Positions 1-11,500 of a DNA stretch of 64,000 nucleotides are shown piece after piece (position 1 is the stretch's first letter; each line of letters opens with the position of its first letter). Origin of the DNA: Pararhizobium sp. (GTDB taxonomy: Bacteria > Pseudomonadota > Alphaproteobacteria > Rhizobiales > Rhizobiaceae). The notes below the pieces were generated by a model. That model made no database searches. It was not told the origin of the DNA and was given only the letters and a program-made list of their open reading frames with translations. The DNA is taken from positions 79,362-143,361 of the forward strand of contig JAURWE010000124.1 of NCBI GenBank assembly GCA_030655075.1. Direction: 5' to 3'. The position numbers and the translations under genes are program-made.

Positions 1-882
1 GCCATGGAAATACCCGCGGCCGTTCTTGATCGAATAGAGCGGAACATAGCTGGCCAGCTTGTCGTCGGTCAGCACCGCGTTGCGCATATTGTCGAGAATA
101 TAATAGCGGTTGCCTGCGGAAACGGACAGCACGGCATGATAGAAGCGGCGCGTGTGGTCGTAGAGGACGACGATCGCCATATCCTCGAGACTGACGCCGC
201 CTGCATGCAGGGCCGCCATCTTGAGAATGGCAAAATCTTCGCAGTCGCCTGTCTGGCGCTTCAACGTTTCGCTCGGCTTGGCCCAGCGGTCAGCCGTCTT
301 GTAGGTCTCGGAATCGCGGCTGTAACGAATGGCGGTGTTCACCGTTGCATTGATATCGTTCAGCTTGTCGCGCAACGAGGACCCGGCGACACGGGTCGCT
401 GCAGCCTTAATGGACAGGGTGGCGGCATTGCAGCCCTTCTTTCCGCAGTTCCACGATGAACCATCGACCATCTGGCTGAAGGACGGACCGAACTTCTTCA
501 ATGCGCCGAGACGTTTCAGCGGAAATGCGACGGTACCGAACACCGCATTTGTGGCATTGCCTGCCTTTGCCTTCGGCTTTTTCACGCGGACCGCGCCTGG
601 GTCGACCAGTGTACCCGGAATGGCGCCGGTTTGGATGTTATCATCCCCTCCGCTGTTCAGCGCCGCCATCGCCCCAAAGTTGGACGATCCAAGCTTTATG
701 TCCAGAGAAAGCAGCGAAGATGAAATCGCCATCGGAATCAGGGACGGCGCGGAAAAATAAATAAGATTTTGTTCAAATTTTCCATTCGGCGCGACATCCA
801 TGGAGTTTGCTTCGGATGCGGCCGTCAAAATCGCGCCTGCGCAAATAAAGGCGGAAATGTATTTTGAAATATTGTTTTTCAT
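1..882 (-). CDS. LapG-like periplasmic transglutaminase-type cysteine protease (3' end outside window)
   Basis: The reading frame is open from an ATG at 882 to the window edge (294 codons seen), so the C-terminus is missing. The N-terminus (MKNNISKYISAFICAGAI..) looks like a signal peptide. A Cys-His-Asp triad of the bacterial transglutaminase-like cysteine proteinase family is visible: QTGDCEDFAILK with Cys214, YHAVLSV with His249 and ILDNM with Asp264. Family knowledge: LapG cuts the N-terminal retention module of giant RTX adhesins and releases them from the outer membrane, controlled by LapD. The next large gene is such an adhesin, which supports this role. It is divergent from the lipoprotein gene at 1100. 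Another member of the family with a different substrate remains possible. Confidence 0.85.
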   Translation of the reverse strand, partial: MKNNISKYISAFICAGAILTAASEANSMDVAPNGKFEQNLIYFSAPSLIPMAISSSLLSLDIKLGSSNFGAMAALNSGGDDNIQTGAIPGTLVDPGAVRVKKPKAKAGNATNAVFGTVAFPLKRLGALKKFGPSFSQMVDGSSWNCGKKGCNAATLSIKAAATRVAGSSLRDKLNDINATVNTAIRYSRDSETYKTADRWAKPSETLKRQTGDCEDFAILKMAALHAGGVSLEDMAIVVLYDHTRRFYHAVLSVSAGNRYYILDNMRNAVLTDDKLASYVPLYSIKNGRGYFHG

Positions 883-1099
883 TGATCCACGTTCTCCGGC
901 GGTTGGAGAAACATTAGAACGGATCGATAAAATTACCGTGTGGAGGCGTGGATAAGCTTCCCTGAAAATAAAAGGTCGAATCAGAAAAGACATTGAAAGA
1001 AATTTTTAATGTTCTATCAATCAGCAAGATTTTCCCGCCTGCGGATCGCCAGCGAAAAAAGAAAATCAACACTTGCGCGCCCGAGGGAGAGAGCCGCCG

Positions 1100-2272
1100 A
1101 TGACAATGTTTGATGGGTGGCTCGACAAGAGAGCTGGCCGGATCCCCGGAATGTGCCTCACGCTCACCCTTGCGGCATTGCTCGCAGCCTGCCAGTCGGA
1201 TGCCGATGGACTGGCACCCGGAAAAGAGAACAAGGTCAAGGCGCCGCCATCGACCGCGGTGTCGGAATCCTTTGGCGACGCCGGCCCGGAAATCACCCTC
1301 ATGCTGGTCAAGTCTGCCGCCGGCTATGTTGACGGCGACGCCCGTGATGTGCGGGACGGCGCAGCGCTTGCAGTCGGTGAACTGGGTGGCGGCCTTGTGC
1401 GCGTCAAAGTGGCGGATAACAGCCCCGCCGAAGCCCTCTCGGCAAAGGCCCGCGGATCAATTCTTCTTGTCAGCTATGCACCGGCCAGCATCACATCCGC
1501 TCTCGCAGCAGTTCCGGCAGACCAGCGCCCGATCCTGATCAATATCGGACAACGGGTGCCCGCCTCCGGCAGCACGTTCAATTTCGCATCGAGCGAGGCG
1601 GACAGCACCATAGAGGGCGCTCGCATCGCGGTGGCGAACGGGCATCGCAAGTTCGTCGTGTTCGTACCATCAGACTACCCTGCCGGATCCGAGGCCGGGA
1701 TACAGGAGGCCGTTCGCAACGCCGGCGGCACCGTCCTTGCATCGCCGCGTTACGTCGCCAGCAGCGCGGGCGTCTCGCAAGCCGCACTTGGCGCTCAGGC
1801 ATTGGTCAAAACGGCAGACGCCGTGCTCGTCCTTGGCAATACCGTCCAGGTTGCCGGCCTTGTCGCTGCGGTCAAAGCGTCTGGCGCGACGCCAAAGCTG
1901 ACCTTCATCGGCACCAGCGGCTGGCCCGACCAGGCATTCTCCATGCCTGCGGCCACGGGCGTCATCATTGCCTCTGTCGACCGCGACAACCGCGCTTTGA
2001 TTGCCGAACGCTACAACCGGCACTATGGCAGGCCGCTTTCCCAGGCTGCTGCCTATGGCTATGACGCCGTAGCGCTGGCTTCCGGCGCCGTGCGGGCCAC
2101 CGGGCCCACTGGGCTGACATCGGAACTTCTGACGCGCAAGGCCGGCTTCACCGGCATATCAGGCGTTTTCCGGTTTACCGCATCGGGGCAGGTCGAGCGC
2201 AAACTCGACGCCTATAAAGTGAGCAATGGCAAGCTCGAACGCATGAACGGGCCGGCCGTCGCCAAGAAGTGA
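1100..2272 (+). CDS. Periplasmic-binding-protein-like lipoprotein (penicillin-binding protein activator / LivJ-like)
   Basis: The 390-residue protein has a lipoprotein signal ending in the lipobox LAAC (about residues 28-31) and then a type I periplasmic-binding fold: a repeated Rossmann-like pattern with motifs such as ITLMLVKSAAGYVDGDARDV and KFVVFVPSDYPAG. I chose the ATG at 1100 over the in-frame TTG at 1073 because GAGGGAGAGAG lies just upstream of the ATG. It resembles proteins annotated in rhizobia as penicillin-binding protein activator (LppC/LpoA-like) or amino-acid ABC binding protein. No permease genes are adjacent, so a structural or sensing role in the envelope is more likely than import. 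It sits between the protease and the adhesin; a link to adhesin handling is inference only. Confidence 0.65.
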   Translation: MTMFDGWLDKRAGRIPGMCLTLTLAALLAACQSDADGLAPGKENKVKAPPSTAVSESFGDAGPEITLMLVKSAAGYVDGDARDVRDGAALAVGELGGGLVRVKVADNSPAEALSAKARGSILLVSYAPASITSALAAVPADQRPILINIGQRVPASGSTFNFASSEADSTIEGARIAVANGHRKFVVFVPSDYPAGSEAGIQEAVRNAGGTVLASPRYVASSAGVSQAALGAQALVKTADAVLVLGNTVQVAGLVAAVKASGATPKLTFIGTSGWPDQAFSMPAATGVIIASVDRDNRALIAERYNRHYGRPLSQAAAYGYDAVALASGAVRATGPTGLTSELLTRKAGFTGISGVFRFTASGQVERKLDAYKVSNGKLERMNGPAVAKK

Positions 2273-2566
2273 TTGCCGGATGCCTGCTCCTTCGGCCCTG
2301 CCTGCAAGCACGCCACGACGCGATCGGCCGCGCGCGGATGTGGCGGCATCCACAGACGGCACCCGAGGGCCGAATTTCCCGCGCATTTGAACTAAACCCC
2401 CGCAAATATTGACTTTTGCCGGTCTAAAAGCCGCTAAAGTTAACCAAAGCTTATCCTTTTCTGGGTTGATGCATAACCCGCTATGTCTGGATAGTTAAGG
2501 AAGTCTTGCGCTCTTCGCGGCGTCAGTATTTGTGTGCAATCCTGTTTCTGTGAGAGGTTTGCCATT
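2273..2566 (+). other. Adhesin upstream region
   Basis: No gene is seen in this 294-bp stretch. It becomes AT-rich after 2395. TTGACT at 2409-2414 is followed 19 nt later by TAAAGT (2434-2439), a weak sigma-70-like match with a long spacer. A purine-rich GAGAGG at 2552-2557 is placed to serve the ATG at 2567. The leader is long enough to hold regulator sites, but I recognise none. Confidence 0.35.
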
Positions 2567-5500
2567 ATGTCTATTGAAGATCTGAATGTTTCCGCTGTGA
2601 ATGCCGATCAGGGTTTGAACGAATTTTCGACGGAATCTCAGGACGGTAGCCAGCAGGCGGCCTCTTTCGAAATAGCTCAGGCGACAGACGATACAGCAAC
2701 CGCCAAGTCGGACCGGCTGCCCGCCGAACAGACCCCGGCCGCCGTGCTGCCGAAGGAAGTCGTACCGGATCAGAACAACGTTGCCCGCCTTCCGGCAAAC
2801 GTGACAGTCGACGAAATTCGCGTCGAAGGCGCCAATCTCATTCTGGTGCAGGCCGACGGCACGGAAATCACCGTCGTCAACGGCGCCCTGCGCATTCCAA
2901 CCTTCATCATCGGCGACGTTGAAGTTCCCCAGCAGGTGCTTCTGGCGGTTCTCGAGCAGGACGGCATCAACGTCGCCGCCGGCCCGGATGGTTCCTTCTC
3001 GGTCAGCAACGGCCCATCAAGCTCGGGCGGTGACTTCGACGACGGCCAGCAGCAGAACGATGACGGCCCGACCACGCTGGCAAGCCTGCTTGCAGACACG
3101 GAATTCGCAGATCCCGAAGGCGATGGCGCCGGCCTGCTCGGCGACGGCGTGCCGATCATCACCACGGCGACCACCAGCGGCATCATCACCGAAACAGCGC
3201 TCAACGGCATCTTCACAACCCAGACCATCACCGGCACGTTCGGCTTCATTCCAGGCGCCGACGTCGGCGTCATCACGTCGATTGCCTATGTCAACACGCT
3301 GAATCTCAACGAGCCGGCCCAGACCGGATCCGTGACGGGACTCACCTCCGGCGGTGTCACCGTTGTTGTTGCGGCATCGACCGATGGCCTGACCCTGACG
3401 GGCACCGCGAACGGCGTCACGGTCTTTACCCTGACCGTCAACGATATCGCCACCGGCGCCTTCACCTTCCAGCTGTTCCAGTCGCTCGATCATCCTGATG
3501 TGGGTGAGACGAGGCTCGACGACCTGCTGCGCCTGCAGTTCACCTACACGGTGGCTGACAAGGACGGCGACACGGTCATCGGCAATGCGTCCATCGATAT
3601 CGCCGATGACGGCCCGATTGCCGGCGTTGGAACCGTTTCGACCGTCGAAGACGAGGCCGTCAACAATGGCAACAACGAAGACGACGGCTACGCAAAGTCA
3701 GTTGCGGACGTATCGCTGAACATCAACTGGGGCGCCGACAGCGCCAATGCCGGCGGCGCGAACGATCGCTCGGTCGCATTCACCGATGACAGCGTCACGG
3801 TTGTGGGAGGCAGCGGCGAGGCTCTGACCTCGCTCGGCCAGCCGGTATCCACAATTATCATCGACGGCGTTCTGATCGGCTACACAGGCGAAAATGTGCC
3901 CGGCTCCGCGACCGGCGAAGGCGCGACCGGCGTCGTCTTCTTCGTATCCCTGTCCGATATCGCCAACGGCACCTACGACTTCACCCTCGTCCAGCCGCTC
4001 GACCATGCTGTCGGCGATGGCGCAACGGGCGAAACCGGCCTGACGCTGACCTTCGGCTACACCGCGACAGATGCAGATGGCGACACCGCCTCCAGCACGT
4101 TCACGGTCAACGTTCTCGATGACCAGGCCTTCATTGGCACGCCGGCCGGCGGCGAAGTCGCTGAAAACGGTGTTGTTACGCAGGAAGGCTCTGGCAACGA
4201 AGACGGCTTCGTGGCCGCAATTGTCGCCGATGGCCACACAGCCACCGGTACACTGGACATTTCCTGGGGCAGCGACAGCGCAAACAGCAATGAGGACGGC
4301 GGTTATAGCGGTACCCAGATCATCGGCGACCGCTCGGTGGTCTTTGGTGCCTTGGTGACTGCTCCGTCCGGAGAAGAACCCACAGGTGAAGGCCCTTCGG
4401 ATGATCTTCCGCCCCTGTTGTTGTTGAAAGTTGCCGGTGACGCTCCGATTGCAACGGATGAAGTTGCCAACTTCCTGTCTGTCGCCAACATTGATGGCAC
4501 GCGTGTGCTTGCCGACCTCACGTCCGGTGGCCATCCGGTTACTTATACGCTGTCGGCAAACGGCACCGTCCTGACTGCTGTTGCAAACGGCGGTGCTGTT
4601 TTCACGGTTACCCTGTCGGATCTTGAAGATGGCGGCTTCACATTTGTCCTTAACGGCATCCTTGATCACCCCAACCATGGCGAAGGCAGTGAGAAGGACG
4701 TCCTGTCTTTCACCTTCACATTCACCGCCCGTGACAGCGATGGCGACGCTATCAACGGCCAATTTACTGTTGACGTCACCGACGACGTGCCTGTCGCCAA
4801 CACCGGCGACGAATCAACAGTCGAAGACGAATCGCTCGACAACGGCAACAACGAAGACGACGGCTACGCAAAGTCAGTTACGGACGTATCGCTGAACATC
4901 AACTGGGGCGCAGACAGCGCCAATGATGACAACGGCCAGCCGGGCGACCGCTCGGTTGAGTTCCACAGCGAAGATTTCTCGGTCACCGGCGCCGCTGGTG
5001 AAGTGCTGACTTCGCAGGGCGAAATCGTCCACACAGTTTCGATCGATGGCGTCCTGGTTGGCTACACCGGTGAAACGCCTCCGTCCGCCGCAACGGGCGA
5101 CGGCTCGGACAATGTGGTATTTTTTGTTTCGCTCTCCGATCTCGATTCCGGCAGCTATAGCTTCACCCTTGTTCAGCCGCTGGATCATGCAGCGGTTGCG
5201 GGCGAGAACATTCTGTCGCTGACCTTCAACTATGTCGCCACCGATTCCGATGGCGACAGCAGCAACAACAGCTTCACGGTCCATGTCGTCGACGATATTC
5301 CGACCTCCACCGGCGCGATCACCGCGCAGGTCGTCATGGACGACGAAGCACAGACGGTCTTTGTTCCGGCCAATTCGGGTGGCATTGGCGACGTTGCCGT
5401 CAACGTCAAGACGGTCTCCGGCGGTCCTGGCGCGCTGTTCTCGATCGGTGCCGACGGCCTTGCTGCAATCACTGTCACAGCTCCGGCTTTCTCCGTCATC

Positions 5501-8500
5501 TACAAGGACGCCAACGGTTTCGCCCAAACGGAATCCGCGACCTGGGCCGCTGGTCCGACAGTAGACGGCACCACCACATGGACAGCCGCCAGCGCGCACT
5601 ACGCTACACCGGTTGCCACGCTGATCATCAAAGCCGACGGGTCCTATGAAATGACGGTCAATGCACCGATCGCTCATGGCACCGCGTTCCCCGCTATCGA
5701 AGAAAATGCAGCACTGACCTTCTCCTATACGGTCACCGACGGCGATAGCGACCAGGTTTCAGGCTCACTGACAGTCCGTATTAATGACGACACGCCACGG
5801 CCTGTTATTTCGATCGTAACGCCATCGGTCATCATGGACGACGAAGCCCAGACGGTCTTCACCAAGGTCAATCCGGGCGGCCTGCTCGACGTCTCGCCGA
5901 ATGTCAGCACCGTTAGCGGCGGCACCGGCGCGCTGTTCTCCATGGGTGCAGACGGTCTTGGCTCGATCTCGATCGATCCTCCGGCCTTCTCGGTCATCTA
6001 CAAGGACACCAACGGTTTTGCTCAGACGGAATCCGTCACCTGGAGCGCCGGCGTGCCGAGCGCCGATGGCGTCACCACCTGGACAGCGTTCAGCGGCCAT
6101 TACGCCTCTGCCGCCGTGCTGGTGATCAAGGCCGACGGTTCCTACATATTCACGATCAATGCACCGCTGGCACACGCAGTGCCGACGGCGGTATTCGAAG
6201 AAAATGCGCCTCTGGTCATCGGCTACACTGTCACCGACGGTGACGGCGATGGCGCCGCCGGCGTTCTGACTGTACAGGTCAATGACGATAAGCCAACCTC
6301 TGCGAATGTGACGGCCGTGACCGTGCTTGACGACGAAGCACAGACGGTGTTTGCCGGCAACGACACACCTGCCGATGGCGTCGGCAACGTACGGACTGCG
6401 ACTGGCGATGCTTATTCGCTCTTCTCGATGGGCGCCGACGGTCTGGCATCGATCACGGTCACCAAGCCGGCCTTTTCGGTCGTGTACAAGGATGCCAACG
6501 GCTTTGCACAGACGGAATCCGTCACTTGGTCAGCCAACGGCGTGCGCAGTGCCGATGGCACCACGACTTGGACCGCCAACAGCGGCCATTACACAACCTC
6601 ACCGGTTGCGGTTCTGATTATTCGCGCCGATGGCTCCTATTCGGTGACGGTCAATGCACCGGTCGTACAGGCCACCGATGGCACAAACGAAGAAAACACC
6701 ACGCTGACCTTCGGCTACACTGCCAGGGACGGCGACGGCGATACGGTTTCCGGCACGCTGAAGGTCAATATCAACGACGACGCGCCGACCTCCAAGGGCG
6801 TTGTTACGTCTGCGACGATCCTCGACGACGAAGCGCAGACCGTGTTTGCCGGCAACAACACGCCAGCTGATAACATCGCCAATGTCTCGGTAGCGACCGG
6901 TGTGGCCGGTTCGCTCTTCTCGATGGGCGCCGACGGCCTGGCATTGATCACGGTCACCAAGCCAGCCTTCTCTGTCGTCTTCAAGGACGCCGACGGCTTC
7001 GCAAAGACAGAGGCTGTTATCTGGTCGGCTGACGGCGTGCGCAGTGCCGATGGCACCACGACCTGGACCGCGACGAGCGGTCACTACACGACCACCCCCG
7101 CCGCCGTTCTGATCATCCGCGCCGATGGTTCCTACTCGGTGACGATCAATGCACCGGTCGTGCATGCGACCAATGGCACAACGGAAGAAAACGCTACGTT
7201 GGAGTTTGGCTTCACCGTAAAGGACGGCGACGGCGATACGGTTACGGGCACGCTGAAGGTTAGCGTCAACGATGACGCGCCGACATCGCGCGGATCGGTG
7301 ACCGAATCCGATATCATGGACGATGAAGCGCAGACTGCCTTCACCCCCACCAACGCGGGTGGTATCGGCGACGTTTCGAACATCAAGACGGTTTCGGGCA
7401 ACGCTGGCGCACTGTTCTCGATGGGTGCTGACGGTTTCGCGTCGATCACCCTCACCAAGCCGGCTTTCTCGGTCGTCTACAAGGATGCGCTGGGCTTCGC
7501 CCAGGTGGAATCCGTTACCTGGAGCGCGGTTGGCACACCCAGCGCCGGCGGTGTCACCACCTGGACAGCCAGCAGCGCGCACTATGCCTCTGCAGCCACG
7601 CTGGTCATCCGGGCAGACGGTTCCTACGAGATGACGGTCGGTGCACCGGTCGCTCATGGCACAGCCTTCCCGGGCATCGAAGAGAACGCGGCGCTGACCT
7701 TCTCCTACACGGTTGCAGACGCTGACGGCGACACAGTCAATGGTTCGCTGACAGTCCGGATCAACGACGACACACCACGGCCCGTAATTTCGATCGTGAT
7801 CCCGTCGGCCGTGATGGACGATGAAATCCAGACGATCTTCACCCCCACCAATCCGGGCGGTGGCCTGCTCGGCGGCGACGTCTCGCCAGACGTCAAGAGC
7901 GTTTCCGGCGGCGCCGGCACCCTGTTCTCGATGGGTGCCGATGGTCTCGGTTCGATCTCGATCGATGGTCCGGACTTCTCGGTCATCTACAAGGACACCA
8001 ACGGTTTTGCTCAGACGGAATCCGTCACCTGGAGCGCCGGCGTGCCGAGCGCCGATGGCGTCACCACCTGGACAGCGTTCAGCGGCCAGTACGCCTCTGC
8101 CGCCGTGCTGGTGATCACGGCCGACGGTTCCTACATCTTCACGATCAATGCACCGCTGGCGCATGACCTTGCCACCTCGCTGATCGAGGACACCAAATCA
8201 TTGTCGATCGGCTTCACCGTCACGGACGGCGATGGCGACGGAGCGACCGGCAATCTGACCGTACGCGTCAACGACGATATCCCGACAGCTGCAAACGTCA
8301 CCTATGCCACCACTCTTGACGACGAAGCCCAGACCCTGTTCACGCCGGTCAACACCGGCGGCACGAACGATGTTGCCTCCGATGTCAAAATTGCTTTCGG
8401 AGGTGCAAACGCCCTGTTCTCGATGGGCGCCGATGGCCTTGCCTCGATCACCGTCGCGCCGCCTGCCTTCAGCGTTGTCTACAAGGACTCCAACGGCTTT

Positions 8501-11500
8501 GCAGTGACCGAAGCCGTCGTCTGGAGCGCTGGTGCCCCGAGCGCCGGTGGCACCACCACCTGGACTGCGACCAGCGCGCATTATGGCGCCGCCACACCGG
8601 CTGCCGTTCTCGTGATCAAGGCTGACGGCTCCTACACGTTCAACCTGAATGCACCATTCGCTCACGCAACAGCGGGCACCTCGGAAGAAACGCGCAATCT
8701 GGACTTCAACTACAGTGTGACCGACGGCGACGGCGACAATGTCTCGGCCCGCCTGCGCATCAACGTCAACGACGACACACCGGTTTCCAAGGGTGTCGTT
8801 ACGTCGCTGATCACGCTTGATGACGACGCGCAGACCCTGTTTGCCGGCAATGATACGCCCGCTGACAATGTTGGGAATGTTTCCGTTGCAACAGGTGGTC
8901 CCGGCGCACTGTTCTTGATGGGCGCCGATGGTCTGGCATCGATCACCGTCACCAAGCCACCCTTCTCGGTAGTCTACAAGGACGCCGGCGGCTATGCAAA
9001 GACAGAAACCGTTGCCTGGTCGGACGAAGGTACACGCAGCGCCGATGGCACCACCACCTGGACTGCCACAAGCCTGCATTATGGCGTCGCGACGCCAGCT
9101 GCCATTCTCGTCATCAAAGCAGATGGCTCCTATAGCTTCACCGCATTTGCGCCGGTGGTGCATGCAGTGGCAGGCATTGCTGAAGAAAACAAGCAGCTGT
9201 CCTTCGGCTTCACGGTCAAGGACGGCGACGGCGATACGGTTACCGGTACGCTCAACATCAACGTCAACGACGATGCGCCGACCATTACCGGCAGCAATAC
9301 GCTCGTTCAGCTCGACGATGACGTTCTGTCCGGCAACCCGGGCGGCAATGAAGATGACATCGACGCTGCTGCCCTTACAGGTGTTCTGGTTCATTCCTCG
9401 GGTGCCGATGGCACGGCGTCGGTTCTTTGGTCCGGTGCCGGCCTGACACTTCCTTCCGGCTTCTGGTTTATCCTATCCGGCGGTGGAACGGTGATGACCA
9501 TCACCCAATTGCAGGGTGGAGCCTACGTACCGGTCGTCACAGCAACGATCACCAACACCGCCACCGGCGCCTATTCCGTTGTGCAGGGTCTACCGATCGA
9601 CCATCCGCAGGGCACGATTCCAGGCCGCGAAGACAACGTCGAGTTCACGATTTCCTATGACGTTACCGATGGCGATGGCGATCAGGTGCGGGGCACGCTC
9701 AGCATCAATGTCGATGACGACACCCCGACGGTCGGCACGAACACTCTGATTCAGCTTGATGACGATGCGCGGACCGGCGGCAATCCCGGCGGACCGCTTG
9801 ACGACATCGAGACATCGGTCCTGACTGGCGTTCTTTCCCACAGCGGCGGCGCCGACGGAACTGCCTCGATTCTCTGGTCTCCAAACGGTTTCGATCTGCC
9901 GCCAGGTGGCAATTTCTGGTTCGCTATTTCACCGGATAGCAAGACGCTGACGATCACCCAGCTGCAGAACGGCGACTATGTCGGCATCTTCAAAGTGGTC
10001 ATCACCGACACTGTGGCCGGCACCTATTCGGTCACGCAGTTGCTTCCGGTCATGCACAGCGCTGCCGGGACCGAAGACAATCTGCAGGTCTCCTTCCAGT
10101 ATCGTGTTACCGATGGCGACAATGACGTTGCCACCGGCACACTGACCGTCAACATCGACGATGATACACCGGTTATCGGAACCAACGCGTCCGGTTTCGT
10201 CGCCGAAGACGGCGTGAAGTCCTTCACGGGTCTCCTGACGGGCCTGTCCTTCGGCGCCGACTCCGGCGCTGCACGCTCGCTCGCCTTCAACGGATCGACA
10301 GTTGCGGTCACCGACCAGGATTCGGCCACGGCAACGCTGGCCTCCTTCGGCCGCCCGATCACGGTTGCGGTCATCAATGGTGTGCTGACAGGCTATGTCG
10401 GCAGCACCAACCCGCCAGCAGCGGGCGACGTGGTCTTCAAGGCATCGCTCGATGCCGTCACCGGCCAGTATACGTTCCAGCTGCTTCAGCCGCTTGATCA
10501 CACGGCGCCGAATGCAACGAGCCAGTATCTGGATCTTGCGCTCAGCTTCACCGCAACCGACGCCGATGGCGACACCAGCGCTGCTGGAACGATCACGGTT
10601 CGCGTCGATGCTGCCGGTTCCATCGGTTCGATCAACTATTCCAACCTGACAACTGCAGTTTTCGTCAATCTCGACAGCGTCGCACATACGGTCGACGGCA
10701 AGACCGTGGCTGCCGATACGGCAACCGACGGCCAGTCCGTCGCCCTGGCAGACCGGGTCATCGGCAACGACAGCGTTTCCGGCGTCAATGATGCCTTCGG
10801 CGGCTCCAACGATGACGTTCTGTTCGGCGGTGCCGAGAACAACCATCTGGTCGGCAATGCCGGCAACGACCTTCTGGTCGCCGGCGCCGGCGTCGACACG
10901 CTCGAAGGCGGTCAAGGCGATGACACGCTGGTGGTCAATGCCGACATCGACAATGCAGGCTCCTACGGCCCCCGCGATCTGCTTCTCGGCGACGGCACTG
11001 TCCGCAGCATCTCGCTGGCCGGACTGTCGGGCGAAAGCGATGCGCTGATCGGCGGTACCGGCAATGATACGGTCAAGATGGAGGCTGCGGCAGGTGCTGC
11101 CGGTTTCGTCTTCGACCGCTACAGTGCTCCAGGCACGCTCTCCGGCATCGAAAACTTCATCGGCACGGATGGCAACGACCTGATCCTGCTGCCGACGGGC
11201 TACACCACAGATGGCGGCATGGTCACCATCGACGGCGGCAAGGGCAATGACAGCATTGCCGGCACGAACTCTGCCGACAAGCTTCTCGGCGGCGACGGCA
11301 ACGACCTGATTTCCGGTCTTGGCGGCGACGACATCATCGAAGGCGGCGCAGGCAGCGACGAAATCTGGGGCGGTGCCGGTAACGACGACATCAAGGGCGG
11401 CGGCGGCTCGGACAACATCACCGGCGGTCTCGGCGACGACACGATCGATGGCGGTATCGGTGGCGATACGTTCAACTATTCTATCGGTGATGGCGTCGAC

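Noticed and set aside
4..459. Plus-strand 151-codon frame at the left edge
   Set aside because: Antisense shadow of the LapG-type protease, whose triad motifs are clear on the minus strand.
5305..9285. CRISPR-like array from regular repeats
   Set aside because: Units are ~495 bp, in frame and protein-coding; there are no short repeats with unique spacers and no cas genes.
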